Origin: an uncultured Dietzia sp.
GTDB lineage: Bacteria; Actinomycetota; Actinomycetes; Mycobacteriales; Mycobacteriaceae
DNA: 10,950 nt
Direction of reading: 5' to 3'
NCBI GenBank assembly: GCA_946570335.1
Contig: CAMNYG010000021.1
Location: 1-10,950, forward strand
Position 1 is the first letter of the stretch. Each line of letters opens with the position of its first letter. Of this stretch, positions 1 to 6,403 are shown piece by piece. The notes beneath the pieces were generated by a model. The model was not told the DNA's origin, made no database searches, and worked only from the letters and a program-made list of their open reading frames with translations. The position numbers and the translations under genes are program-made.

Positions 1-2
1 TC

Positions 3-680
3 GCCCTGCAGCTCGACCCGTACACCGTCACCCCGCTGTGGCCCGGCCGCCACCCCATGGCCGCCCTGCAGGCCCGCGCGGGCCTCGACGCCGGACACTG
101 GTCGGAGGCCGAGATGGCCGCCGTCGCCGCGCGCGCGACCGGCCGCGTCGCCGCCGACCTGCTGTCCGAGCCGTACATCGCCGACCCGCTGCGCCGCCAC
201 GACTGCCCGCCCGTCACCGACGGTGCCGGGGCGATCATCCTCGCCTCGGGCGAGCGCGCCCGTGAACTGGTGGCCAACCCGGCCTACATCTCCGGGATCG
301 AGCACATCGCCGACTCCGCCGAATTCGGTGCCCGCGATCTCACCGACTCCCCCTCCGCCCGTGCCGCCGCGGCCCGGGCGACGGGCTCGTCGTCGGACCG
401 CCCCGACCTGGGCGGTGTTACCGTCGCCGAACTGCACACCCAGTACACCCACCAGGAACTGCTCCTGCGTTCGGCACTGGGGATCACCGACGACGTGGCC
501 ATGACCCCGTCCGGCGGCTCGCTCGTCGCCGACCCACTGTTCTCCGCGGGTCTGGAGCGCATCGGCTACGCCGCGGTCGAGATCCTCGACGGCCGCACCG
601 AGCGCGCCCTGGCCCACGCCACCAGCGGCCACCTGCTGCAGCAGAACCTCATCTGCCTCCTGGAAGGACGCGACGCATGA
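3..680 (+). CDS. ltp4: Ltp4-like thiolase-fold lipid-transfer protein, 3' part only
   Basis: This is an open frame running in from the left edge; the first full codon is at base 3 and 225 residues are visible, so the true start lies outside the window. The product looks like the C-terminal two thirds of a thiolase/SCP2-type protein of the Ltp4 group (M. tuberculosis Rv3522 is about 354 residues, from memory). Visible landmarks are TDGAGAIILASGE, which is the core strand of the C-terminal thiolase half, the segment TPSGGSLVADP where true thiolases carry NxGGxxxxGHP, and the end SGHLLQQNLICLLEG. The GHP histidine is absent, so this is not a Claisen thiolase; relatives Ltp3/Ltp4 are described as aldol-lyases acting on C24-branched sterol side chains. 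Its stop overlaps the ATG of the next gene (ATGA), which implies translational coupling. The family call is firm. The ltp4 symbol rests on resemblance and on the ltp4-ltp3 order. Confidence 0.75.
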   Translation, partial: ALQLDPYTVTPLWPGRHPMAALQARAGLDAGHWSEAEMAAVAARATGRVAADLLSEPYIADPLRRHDCPPVTDGAGAIILASGERARELVANPAYISGIEHIADSAEFGARDLTDSPSARAAAARATGSSSDRPDLGGVTVAELHTQYTHQELLLRSALGITDDVAMTPSGGSLVADPLFSAGLERIGYAAVEILDGRTERALAHATSGHLLQQNLICLLEGRDA

Positions 681-1891
681 GCGACCAGCCCCTCGGCGCC
701 GACCCCACCGACGCCCACACCTCCGGCCTGCCGGCCGCCGTCCTCGGCACCGGGCAGACCCACCACGTCTCCCGCCGCACCGACGTCTCGATGGCCGGAC
801 TCTGCCGCGAGGCGATCGACGCCGCCATGGCCGACGCCGGAGTGGGTTGGGACGACATCGACGCGGTGATCGTGGGCAAGGCCCCCGACCTGTTCGAGGG
901 CGTCATGATGCCCGAGCTGATGATGGCCGACGCCCTGGGCGCCGTGGGCAAGCCGCTGCTGCGCGTGCACACCGCCGGCTCCGTCGGCGGCTCCACCGCG
1001 ATCGTGGCCGCCTCGCACGTCCAGTCCGGACGCTACCGCCGTGTGCTGGCCGTGGCCTGGGAGAAGCAGTCCGAATCCAACGCCATGTGGGCCCTGAGCC
1101 TGCCGGTGCCGTTCACCGCGCCGGTCGGCGCCGGTGCGGGCGGCTACTTCGCCCCCCACGTGCGCTCCTACATCCGCAGCACCGGCGCCCCCGAGCACGT
1201 GGGCGCCATGGTGGCGGTCAAGGACCGGCTCAACGGCTCCATCAACCCGTACGCCCACCTCAAGCAGCCCGAGATCACCGTCGACAAGGTGCTGCAGGGC
1301 CAGATGCTGTGGGACCCGATCCGCTTCGACGAGACCTGCCCGTCCTCCGACGGCGCGTGCGCGATCGTGATCGGCGACGCCGAGGCGGCCGAGGCCGTGG
1401 AGAACGCCGGCCGGCAGGTCGCCTGGATCCACGCCACCGCCCTGCGCACCGAGCCGGGAACCTTCGCCGGCCGCGACTACGCCAACCCGCAGGCCAGCCG
1501 CGACGCCGCCGACGCCCTGTGGGCCGAGGCCGGCATCACCAACCCGGCCGAGGAGATCGACGCCGCCGAGATCTACGTCCCTTTCTCCTGGTTCGAACCC
1601 ATGTGGCTGGAGAGCCTCGGGTTCGCCGAGCCGGGCAGGGGGTGGCGCATGACCGAGTCCGGCGCCACCGCGCGCGACGGCTCACTGCCCGTCAACCCGT
1701 CCGGCGGCGTCCTGTGCTCCAACCCCATCGGAGCCTCCGGCATGCTGCGGTTCGCCGAAGCCGCCCGCCAGGTCATGAACCGCGCCGACGAGCACCAGAT
1801 CCCCGGCGCGCGAAAGGCTCTCGGCCACGCCTACGGTGGTGGATCCCAGTACTTCTCCATGTGGGTCGTCGGAACGGAGCGCAAGGAATGA
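677..1891 (+). CDS. ltp3: Ltp3-like thiolase-fold protein (probable sterol side-chain aldol-lyase subunit)
   Basis: The product has 404 residues. It closely resembles M. tuberculosis Ltp3 (Rv3523) as I remember it: AAVLGTGQT near the N-terminus, DAVIVGKAPDLFEGVMMPEL at residues 62-81, WEKQSESNAMWALS at 128-141, YVPFSWFEPMWLE at 300-312 and GHAYGGGSQY at 383-392. The thiolase fold is recognisable but the Claisen triad is not. The nucleophile position reads GSVGGST (Ser102 for Cys) and the GHP motif reads SNP (Asn349 for His) before IGASG. This fits the proposed retro-aldol chemistry on C24-branched sterol side-chain CoA esters rather than thiolysis. Ltp proteins of this type often need a DUF35 partner, which is not in the window and may lie upstream. 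The start has GGAAGGA at 662-668, 8 nt upstream. ATGA overlaps at both ends place it inside an operon. Confidence 0.85.
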   Translation: MSDQPLGADPTDAHTSGLPAAVLGTGQTHHVSRRTDVSMAGLCREAIDAAMADAGVGWDDIDAVIVGKAPDLFEGVMMPELMMADALGAVGKPLLRVHTAGSVGGSTAIVAASHVQSGRYRRVLAVAWEKQSESNAMWALSLPVPFTAPVGAGAGGYFAPHVRSYIRSTGAPEHVGAMVAVKDRLNGSINPYAHLKQPEITVDKVLQGQMLWDPIRFDETCPSSDGACAIVIGDAEAAEAVENAGRQVAWIHATALRTEPGTFAGRDYANPQASRDAADALWAEAGITNPAEEIDAAEIYVPFSWFEPMWLESLGFAEPGRGWRMTESGATARDGSLPVNPSGGVLCSNPIGASGMLRFAEAARQVMNRADEHQIPGARKALGHAYGGGSQYFSMWVVGTERKE

Positions 1892-2406
1892 CCAATCCCT
1901 ATCTCGACGAGACCGGCCAGTACCGGCCACTGGAGATGAGCGACGCGGCCCTGGCCAGTCCCGCCTACGCCGCCGCGCGCCGCTCCTGGGCGGCGACCAA
2001 CGCCGGCGACCGCGACGCCTGGATCGCCGGCTGGTCCCCCGAGGGCACCATCGAGGACCCGGTGGGCCCGTCGATGTTCGACCCCGAGGGCATCGGCCAC
2101 ACCGGCACCGAGCGACTCCTGGAGTTCTGGGAGAAGGCCGTGGCCACCCCGGACCACATCGAGTTCCGCTTCGACCGCGGGATCGCCGCGGGCGACGAAC
2201 TGCTCTGCATCGGCACCATGCGCACCCACATGGGCTCCGACATCATGGAGATCGACATCGCCGTGGACTACCGCGTCGACGCCGACGGACGTCTGGTCTC
2301 CCTGCGGGCCTTCTGGGAGCAGGACGTGGCCATGTCCTCCGGCCTGCGGCCGCTCACCGACGACGACAAGGCCGCCATCGCCGGCGCCCTCCGGAAGGAC
2401 AACTGA
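1888..2406 (+). CDS. SnoaL/NTF2-fold protein resembling ketosteroid isomerase
   Basis: This is a 172-residue protein of the cone-shaped NTF2/SnoaL fold. The segment WSPEGTIEDPVGP (residues 49-61) matches the ketosteroid isomerase signature ADDATVEDPVG, so Asp57 corresponds to the isomerase general base. The C-terminal strand with DADGRLVSLRAFW (131-143) matches the isomerase end FDExGRI..MxAYW. Aligned by eye to the Pseudomonas putida enzyme, the oxyanion-hole Tyr becomes Trp34 (RRSWAATNAGD) and the second acid is shifted (Val126-Asp127). Isomerase activity is therefore unsure; a small hydratase or an accessory binding protein is equally possible. The start overlaps the ltp3 stop (ATGA), with GGAG at 1876-1879 serving as ribosome site. 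The stop is 1 nt before the next ATG. Position inside the ltp operon suggests a sterol-related substrate, which is inference. Confidence 0.8.
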   Translation: MTNPYLDETGQYRPLEMSDAALASPAYAAARRSWAATNAGDRDAWIAGWSPEGTIEDPVGPSMFDPEGIGHTGTERLLEFWEKAVATPDHIEFRFDRGIAAGDELLCIGTMRTHMGSDIMEIDIAVDYRVDADGRLVSLRAFWEQDVAMSSGLRPLTDDDKAAIAGALRKDN

Positions 2407-2407
2407 C

Positions 2408-3313
2408 ATGGCACGCGTAGTGGACGTCGAATTCTCCGTCCCGGTCTCCTTCTCCCCCGTCGACCAGTACATCACCCTCGCGCGCGGCGCCGAGGCCGCC
2501 GGATTCGACCGGGTCGTGCTGCCCGACTCCCTGTTCCACCCGCGACGGCAGGACGAGGACTACCCGTACACGCCCGACGGCTCGCGCATGTGGGACGAGA
2601 ACACCGAGTGGGTCGAGCCGCTGATCGCCTCCGCCGCGATGGGCGGGGCCACCTCGACCATCCGGTTCTCTCCGCAGGTGCTCAAGGTCGGGCCGCGGAA
2701 CCCCCTGCTGCTGACCCGGCAGGTCGCCTCGGTCGCGTTGCTCACCGGAAACCGGCTGGACCTGGGCGTCGGCATTGGTTGGGACCCCAACGAGTTCGAA
2801 TGGTGCGGCGCCCCGTTCAAAGGTCGCGGCAAGCGGGTCGACGAGTCGCTGACGATCATGCGCGAGGGGTTGAAGGGCGAGTGGATGGAGTTCCACGGCC
2901 GCCACTTCGACTTTGACGAACTCATCTTCACCCCGGCCCCTGGCGAACTGGTGCCGTTCTACGTGGGCGGTCACACCGAGATCGCCCTCAAGCGGGCGGC
3001 GCGCATCGGCCAGGGCTGGACCAGCGCGATGATGAGCTACGACGACATCGTGGCCACCGTCACGCGCCTGGGCGAACTGCTCGAGGCCAACGGCCGCTCG
3101 CTGGCCGACCGCGGCGACGGCAAGCCCTTCGCCATCCAGGTGGTGTGCATGGACAAGTACGGCACCCGCGGCTTCACCGAGCTCGCCGAGGCGGGCGTCA
3201 CCGACATCATCGTGATGCCCTGGATGATCGAGGGCCACGGTTTCGACTGCTCCGCCGAGATCAAGCTCGAGTCGATCGCGGCGTTCGGCGACAAGTACGG
3301 TCTCACGAGCTGA
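2408..3313 (+). CDS. LLM-class (luciferase-like) F420-dependent type oxidoreductase
   Basis: The product has 301 residues with a bacterial-luciferase-like TIM barrel. Family landmarks are the N-terminal strand VEFSVPVSF, ARGAEAAGFDRVVLPDSLF (25-43), TRQVASVALLTGNRLDLGVGIGW (103-125), NEFEWCGAPFKGRGKRVDESL (128-148) and PFYVGGHTEIALKRAARIGQGW (183-204). These are typical of the F420-dependent LLM subgroup (TIGR03619-like) rather than FMN monooxygenases, though cofactor choice cannot be proved by eye. The substrate is unknown. M. tuberculosis Rv3520c, next to ltp3/ltp4, is the positional counterpart, which makes a redox step on a sterol intermediate plausible. GGAAGG at 2393-2398 sits 9 nt before the ATG, and the preceding stop is 1 nt away. 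It is the last gene of the operon; a strong hairpin follows. Confidence 0.85.
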   Translation: MARVVDVEFSVPVSFSPVDQYITLARGAEAAGFDRVVLPDSLFHPRRQDEDYPYTPDGSRMWDENTEWVEPLIASAAMGGATSTIRFSPQVLKVGPRNPLLLTRQVASVALLTGNRLDLGVGIGWDPNEFEWCGAPFKGRGKRVDESLTIMREGLKGEWMEFHGRHFDFDELIFTPAPGELVPFYVGGHTEIALKRAARIGQGWTSAMMSYDDIVATVTRLGELLEANGRSLADRGDGKPFAIQVVCMDKYGTRGFTELAEAGVTDIIVMPWMIEGHGFDCSAEIKLESIAAFGDKYGLTS

Positions 3314-3330
3314 CAGACCGGACTGCCGGC

Positions 3331-3369
3331 ACGAGGCCCGTCCCGCGACATCTGCGGGGCGGGCCTCGT
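3331..3369 (+). terminator. Hairpin terminator of the ltp operon
   Basis: A 16-bp stem with one G-T wobble is formed by 3331-3346 and 3354-3369, with a 7-nt loop (GACATCT). It starts 17 nt after the stop codon of the LLM gene. No T-run follows, which is common for actinobacterial terminators of this shape. Confidence 0.75.
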
Positions 3370-3390
3370 CGTCGTACCGCGACCCGTCCC

Positions 3391-3437
3391 GCGCACCGCC
3401 CCCGGTGCCAACATCCTGCGCGCACCGCCCCCGGTGC
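3391..3437 (+). repeat. 18-bp direct repeat, two copies, each with an internal palindrome
   Basis: GCGCACCGCCCCCGGTGC occurs at 3391-3408 and again at 3420-3437. Each copy contains GCACCG-CCCC-CGGTGC, which can fold by itself. The second copy forms the tip of the larger 21-bp inverted repeat, so alternative foldings are possible. Confidence 0.85.
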
Positions 3438-3452
3438 GCGCAGGATGTTGGC
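3407..3452. repeat. Perfect 21-bp inverted repeat with CCCC loop
   Basis: The arms 3407-3427 and 3432-3452 are exact reverse complements, separated by CCCC (3428-3431). The outer end reads GCCAACATCCTGCG and the inner end GCGCACCG. It lies between the terminator of the ltp operon and the leader of the HNH gene, about 135 bp upstream of that gene's ATG. It could be a bidirectional terminator, a REP-like dispersed palindrome or an element end. No T-run directly follows on either strand. Confidence 0.9.
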
Positions 3453-3505
3453 GCGGACAGTTTTCTGCAGGTAGAACCGCCTTTCGGTGTTGTGTCGGAC
3501 CTGAT

Positions 3506-3514
3506 TGCTACTGT
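3506..3514 (+). promoter_or_regulatory. Possible extended -10 promoter of the HNH gene
   Basis: TGC-TACTGT fits the extended -10 pattern TGnTAnnnT in the least GC-rich stretch of this intergenic region, 74 bp before the start codon. No convincing -35 hexamer is present. This is a weak call. Confidence 0.35.
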
Positions 3515-3521
3515 TTTTCCA

Positions 3522-3559
3522 ATCGAACTCAGAGGCGAGTATCGAACTCGGAATCGAAC
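3522..3559 (+). promoter_or_regulatory. Three ATCGAAC repeats including an SOS-box-like site
   Basis: ATCGAAC starts at 3522, 3541 and 3553. The stretch 3542-3557 reads TCGAAC-TCGG-AATCGA and matches 10 of the 12 fixed bases of the mycobacterial/actinobacterial LexA box TCGAAC-N4-GTTCGA. Some 13E12-family genes in M. tuberculosis are reported as LexA-bound, so SOS control of the HNH gene is plausible. The right half-site lacks the leading GT. Confidence 0.4.
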
Positions 3560-3587
3560 ATTCGGGCGTGAAGGGGGGCGCAGGAGA

Positions 3588-5171
3588 ATGGCACCCGTCC
3601 AGAGACCGGGACCCCAGGTGCGGGCGTTGACCCTCACCGCTGTCGACGCGCTGCACGCGGAGAACCGCGCCGCGGCGGCTCGGCTCAGGGCCTGCCGGAA
3701 ACTGTTCGCGCTGTGTGAGGACGAACAGTTCGATCGCGCGGTCGCGGCGGGCTACGGCGCCGGTCTCGACGAACGACCGTCGTACGCGATCATCGACCCG
3801 CTCCAGATCGCCTGCGCCGAGATCGTCGCGGCCTACGGTGTCCACCACAACCGGGCCCGGAAGCTGATCACTCTGGCCAACGACCTCTGCCTGCGGTTCC
3901 CCGCACTGCTGGAGGCCATGGAGACGGGCGTCCTGGACGAGGAGACAGCCGAGATGCTCGCCCGTCATATGCGGCTGATCGACGCCGCCGCTCTCGAGAA
4001 GATCCAGCGGGAGGTGGCCGACTGGCTCCTCGACGCCATCAACTCCGGCCGCCGTCCCGGGCGGGACGCGATCCTCGACGAGGTCGACAGCATCACCCGC
4101 AAGTACGATCCCGAAGGCGTGCTCGCGCGCCGTGAGCGGGCGCGTGAAGAACGGAACCTATGGCTGCGCCGCGGTCGCGACGGAATGGCCGACCTGACCG
4201 CCCGGATCTCTGCTCTCGACGCCCAGGCCATCTTCGAGGCACTGGGCACAATCGCCAGCGAGCAGAAGCGGAAGAATCCCGGCGGCGCGTCCACGGGCCA
4301 GCTCCGGGCTGATGCCCTCGTCAACGCCCTCCTCGGCCCGGACGGCAGTGCCCCGGCATCGCCACCGAGCCCGGCCGGCAGTGCCTCGGCGGACGAATCG
4401 GGATCGTCTGCCCCGGATTCGTCTCCTGCCCCCGGAATGGCCGGCGCCACCGGGCCGCTCCCGGCGTCGGTCCGTCCTGACATCACGGTGCTGGTGCCGC
4501 TCGGCGAGGACGGCCAGCCGGAGGTCTACCTCCCCAGAGGCGGCACCGCCACCATCGAAACCCTCATCGCGCTCCTGTCCCGGAGCATCGGCGCCACCAT
4601 CACAGTCCCCGACACCGCGCCCGGCGCCGCGGACTCGGAGCTTCTCGCCCGGCGGTACCGGCTCAGCCCGGAACTGGCTCGCCGCATCCGTCTACGCGAC
4701 GGCACATGCCGCCATCCCGGGTGTTCCGTTCCTGCGAGCGACTGCGACATCGACCACTGCCGCCCCTTCGACCACTCCGATCCCGGCGGTGGCGGACTGA
4801 GCATCGAAGCAAATCTCATGTGCCTGTGTCGGCAGCACCACCGCTTCAAGACATTCCACGGTTGGGACTATCACCTGGACCCGGACGGAACGCTCACCGT
4901 CACCACCGATACCGGTCACACCATCACCACCGACCCTGCGGGGCCGCTCGCGCGATGGCGCCGAGACGTGGCCGCGGACGCGGAATCTCCGACCGGGTCA
5001 CCGCCCGGCTCACCGCCGCACCCACGCCGGCGTCCGTGGCTCAGCCCGGGGTCCCAGGCCACACACCAGCACCGACGGGAGCGGGATCTCGCGGCAGAAA
5101 GAGAAGCCAACACGATCGCCCGCTTCACCCCGCCACTGCCCCAGCCCGATCACGACCCGCCGCCCTTCTGA
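3588..5171 (+). CDS. DUF222 / HNH endonuclease (13E12 repeat family)
   Basis: The product has 527 residues. The N-terminal alpha-helical DUF222 domain covers roughly 15-245, followed by a Pro/Ser/Ala-rich linker (about 252-294), a short second part of DUF222 (295-350), and an HNH domain. In the HNH domain C374-xxxx-C379 and C414/H417 probably bind zinc, D389-H390 is the catalytic DH, and N409 and H418 complete the motif. The tail is Pro/Arg-rich and low complexity. The family is abundant in actinobacteria, often in many copies; target and physiological role are unknown. In M. tuberculosis the related REP13E12 copies serve as prophage integration sites. The start at 3588 has AAGGGGGG (3571-3578) 9 nt upstream. 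A longer reading frame begins at 3405 but would translate the palindrome and leader, so I reject it. The gene sits between two sterol operons and does not fit them. Confidence 0.88.
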   Translation: MAPVQRPGPQVRALTLTAVDALHAENRAAAARLRACRKLFALCEDEQFDRAVAAGYGAGLDERPSYAIIDPLQIACAEIVAAYGVHHNRARKLITLANDLCLRFPALLEAMETGVLDEETAEMLARHMRLIDAAALEKIQREVADWLLDAINSGRRPGRDAILDEVDSITRKYDPEGVLARRERAREERNLWLRRGRDGMADLTARISALDAQAIFEALGTIASEQKRKNPGGASTGQLRADALVNALLGPDGSAPASPPSPAGSASADESGSSAPDSSPAPGMAGATGPLPASVRPDITVLVPLGEDGQPEVYLPRGGTATIETLIALLSRSIGATITVPDTAPGAADSELLARRYRLSPELARRIRLRDGTCRHPGCSVPASDCDIDHCRPFDHSDPGGGGLSIEANLMCLCRQHHRFKTFHGWDYHLDPDGTLTVTTDTGHTITTDPAGPLARWRRDVAADAESPTGSPPGSPPHPRRRPWLSPGSQATHQHRRERDLAAEREANTIARFTPPLPQPDHDPPPF

Positions 5172-5201
5172 CCGGTGGCATCCTGCGGCGGCCCTGAGCA
5201 G

Positions 5202-5221
5202 GCGCCGGAAACAACCGGCGC
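5202..5221. terminator. Short hairpin between convergent genes
   Basis: GCGCCGG (5202-5208) and CCGGCGC (5215-5221) form a perfect 7-bp stem with loop AAACAA. It fills the 52-bp gap between the HNH gene and the oppositely oriented hydrolase gene, so it probably ends transcription from both sides. There is no T-run. Confidence 0.6.
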
Positions 5222-5223
5222 GG

Positions 5224-6273
5224 CTACTCCGGGATGGTCGCCGTGATGTCTGCGAGGCAGGCCAAGATCTCGCGGTGGGTGTCCTCAGTGGCCTCCAGAT
5301 GCATGAGATGGCCGGCCCGCGGCACACTGCGGACCTGGCGGACATCGTCGTGGTGGCGATCCAGCTTCTTAAGCGGCTCGCGGCCGTGGAACCCCTCGAG
5401 GTCGGGGTCGTGCTCCGAGTAGACGAAGTAGTACGGCACCGGGTTGGTCTGGCGCTCGAACTCCTTGCGCGCACGCCAGGAGACATCCATGGCGCGGTAC
5501 CACTGCAGTGGGCCGGCGAACCCGGTGCGCGTGTACTCCTTCTCGTAGACGTCCAATTCCTCGGCGGAGAGCCACCTCCACGGCAACTGCGGCGCCTCGG
5601 GCAGTGCGTCGAGGTAGCGCGTGCCCGGCGGGTGCTGCCACACGTCGAGGTAATGGAAGTCCGCCGACAGTGCCCAGAACACGCGCGCGAGGAAGTCGCG
5701 CTCATGACCCTTCAGATCCACCTCGGCGACTCCCGGCTGCGCGAAGTAGTGCAGGTGCAGAAAGTGCTTCTCCGCGATCATCGCCGATCCCTCCAGCGGC
5801 GGGACGGAACCGGCGGTGCCCATGAAGGGGTTCTCCATGCCGATCACCGCGCGGACACGGTCGGGCTCGAGATGACACGCGTCGTAGACAACGCCCGCGC
5901 CGAAATCGAACCCCACCAGAACGACCTTCTCGGCGGCACCCCCGCGAGGCGAGACATCGTCGATCACCGCGAACAGGTCGTCGACCACCTCTCGTGGCGT
6001 GTAGGCCTCGACGTCCGCTGGCGCATCCGAGCCGCCCATCCCGCGCAGGTCCGGTGCGATCACCCGCCACCCGGCGTCGACGAGCAGCGGGATCATGCGG
6101 TGCCAGGTGAACCAGAAGTGCGGGAAGCCGTGTACCAGCACGATCGTGCTGATTCGCCCGGCGCCCTCGCTCGAGGGTTCCGGTTCGGCCGTGACATAGT
6201 GCAGCCGCACCCCGTCACGCTCGATGTGGCGGCGCTGCAGCCAGGACTCGTCGTGGATTCGCGGGTCGATCAT
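5224..6273 (-). CDS. Alpha/beta hydrolase, epoxide-hydrolase type
   Basis: The product has 349 residues with an alpha/beta hydrolase core and a cap domain. The HGFP oxyanion motif is at 48-51. The nucleophile elbow VGFDFGAG places Asp123 as nucleophile, as in epoxide hydrolases and haloalkane dehalogenases and unlike serine esterases. The cap motif FAGPLQWYR (252-260) carries the epoxide-hydrolase ring-opening Tyr (Tyr259). The charge relay is completed by an acid in YSEHDPD (285-291) and His322 in RAGHLMHLE. The expected reaction is hydrolysis of an epoxide to a diol; the substrate is unknown, and nearness to cyp125 suggests an oxidised sterol or lipid. AAGG at 6284-6281 lies 7 nt before the ATG. 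It is 130 bp downstream of cyp125 on the same strand, with a possible terminator between them, so it may be only partly co-transcribed. Confidence 0.85.
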   Translation of the reverse strand: MIDPRIHDESWLQRRHIERDGVRLHYVTAEPEPSSEGAGRISTIVLVHGFPHFWFTWHRMIPLLVDAGWRVIAPDLRGMGGSDAPADVEAYTPREVVDDLFAVIDDVSPRGGAAEKVVLVGFDFGAGVVYDACHLEPDRVRAVIGMENPFMGTAGSVPPLEGSAMIAEKHFLHLHYFAQPGVAEVDLKGHERDFLARVFWALSADFHYLDVWQHPPGTRYLDALPEAPQLPWRWLSAEELDVYEKEYTRTGFAGPLQWYRAMDVSWRARKEFERQTNPVPYYFVYSEHDPDLEGFHGREPLKKLDRHHDDVRQVRSVPRAGHLMHLEATEDTHREILACLADITATIPE

Positions 6274-6352
6274 GATGTCACCTTGCCTGGTCGGGTCCGG
6301 GATTCGGCGCGTGTCCGGAGAAGCAGTCGACGCCTGTCTGGTGTCGACGACA

Positions 6353-6394
6353 CGGCCCCGGCACTCCGCCTGGTCGAGCGGGGCGCCGGGGCCG
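6353..6394 (-). terminator. Possible terminator or attenuator after cyp125
   Basis: A perfect 10-bp GC-only stem (6353-6362 with 6385-6394) encloses a 22-nt loop and starts 9 nt after the cyp125 stop on the minus strand. The long loop and lack of a T-run make the call moderate. A second pair of GTCGAC sites (6326-6331 and 6343-6348) lies further downstream. Confidence 0.45.
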
Positions 6395-6403
6395 GTCAGG
6401 CGA

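Noticed and set aside
566..1432. Long minus-strand open frame opposite the ltp genes
   Set aside because: It is low-complexity Gly/Val/Ala/His/Arg translation typical of the antisense of a GC-rich gene. The plus strand carries clear Ltp families there.
3405..3587. N-terminal extension of the HNH protein from an ATG at 3405
   Set aside because: It would translate the 21-bp palindrome and an AT-richer leader that resembles no DUF222 protein. The ATG at 3588 has a good ribosome site.
2354..3637. Long minus-strand open frame across the LLM gene and the intergenic palindrome
   Set aside because: It is the antisense shadow of the LLM coding sequence, runs through a terminator and the inverted repeat, and has no recognisable domain.
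5180..5188. CATCCTGCG after the HNH gene, also present in the left palindrome arm, as a possible element end
   Set aside because: Only nine bases match, with no inverted or target-site repeats around it, so it is too short to call.
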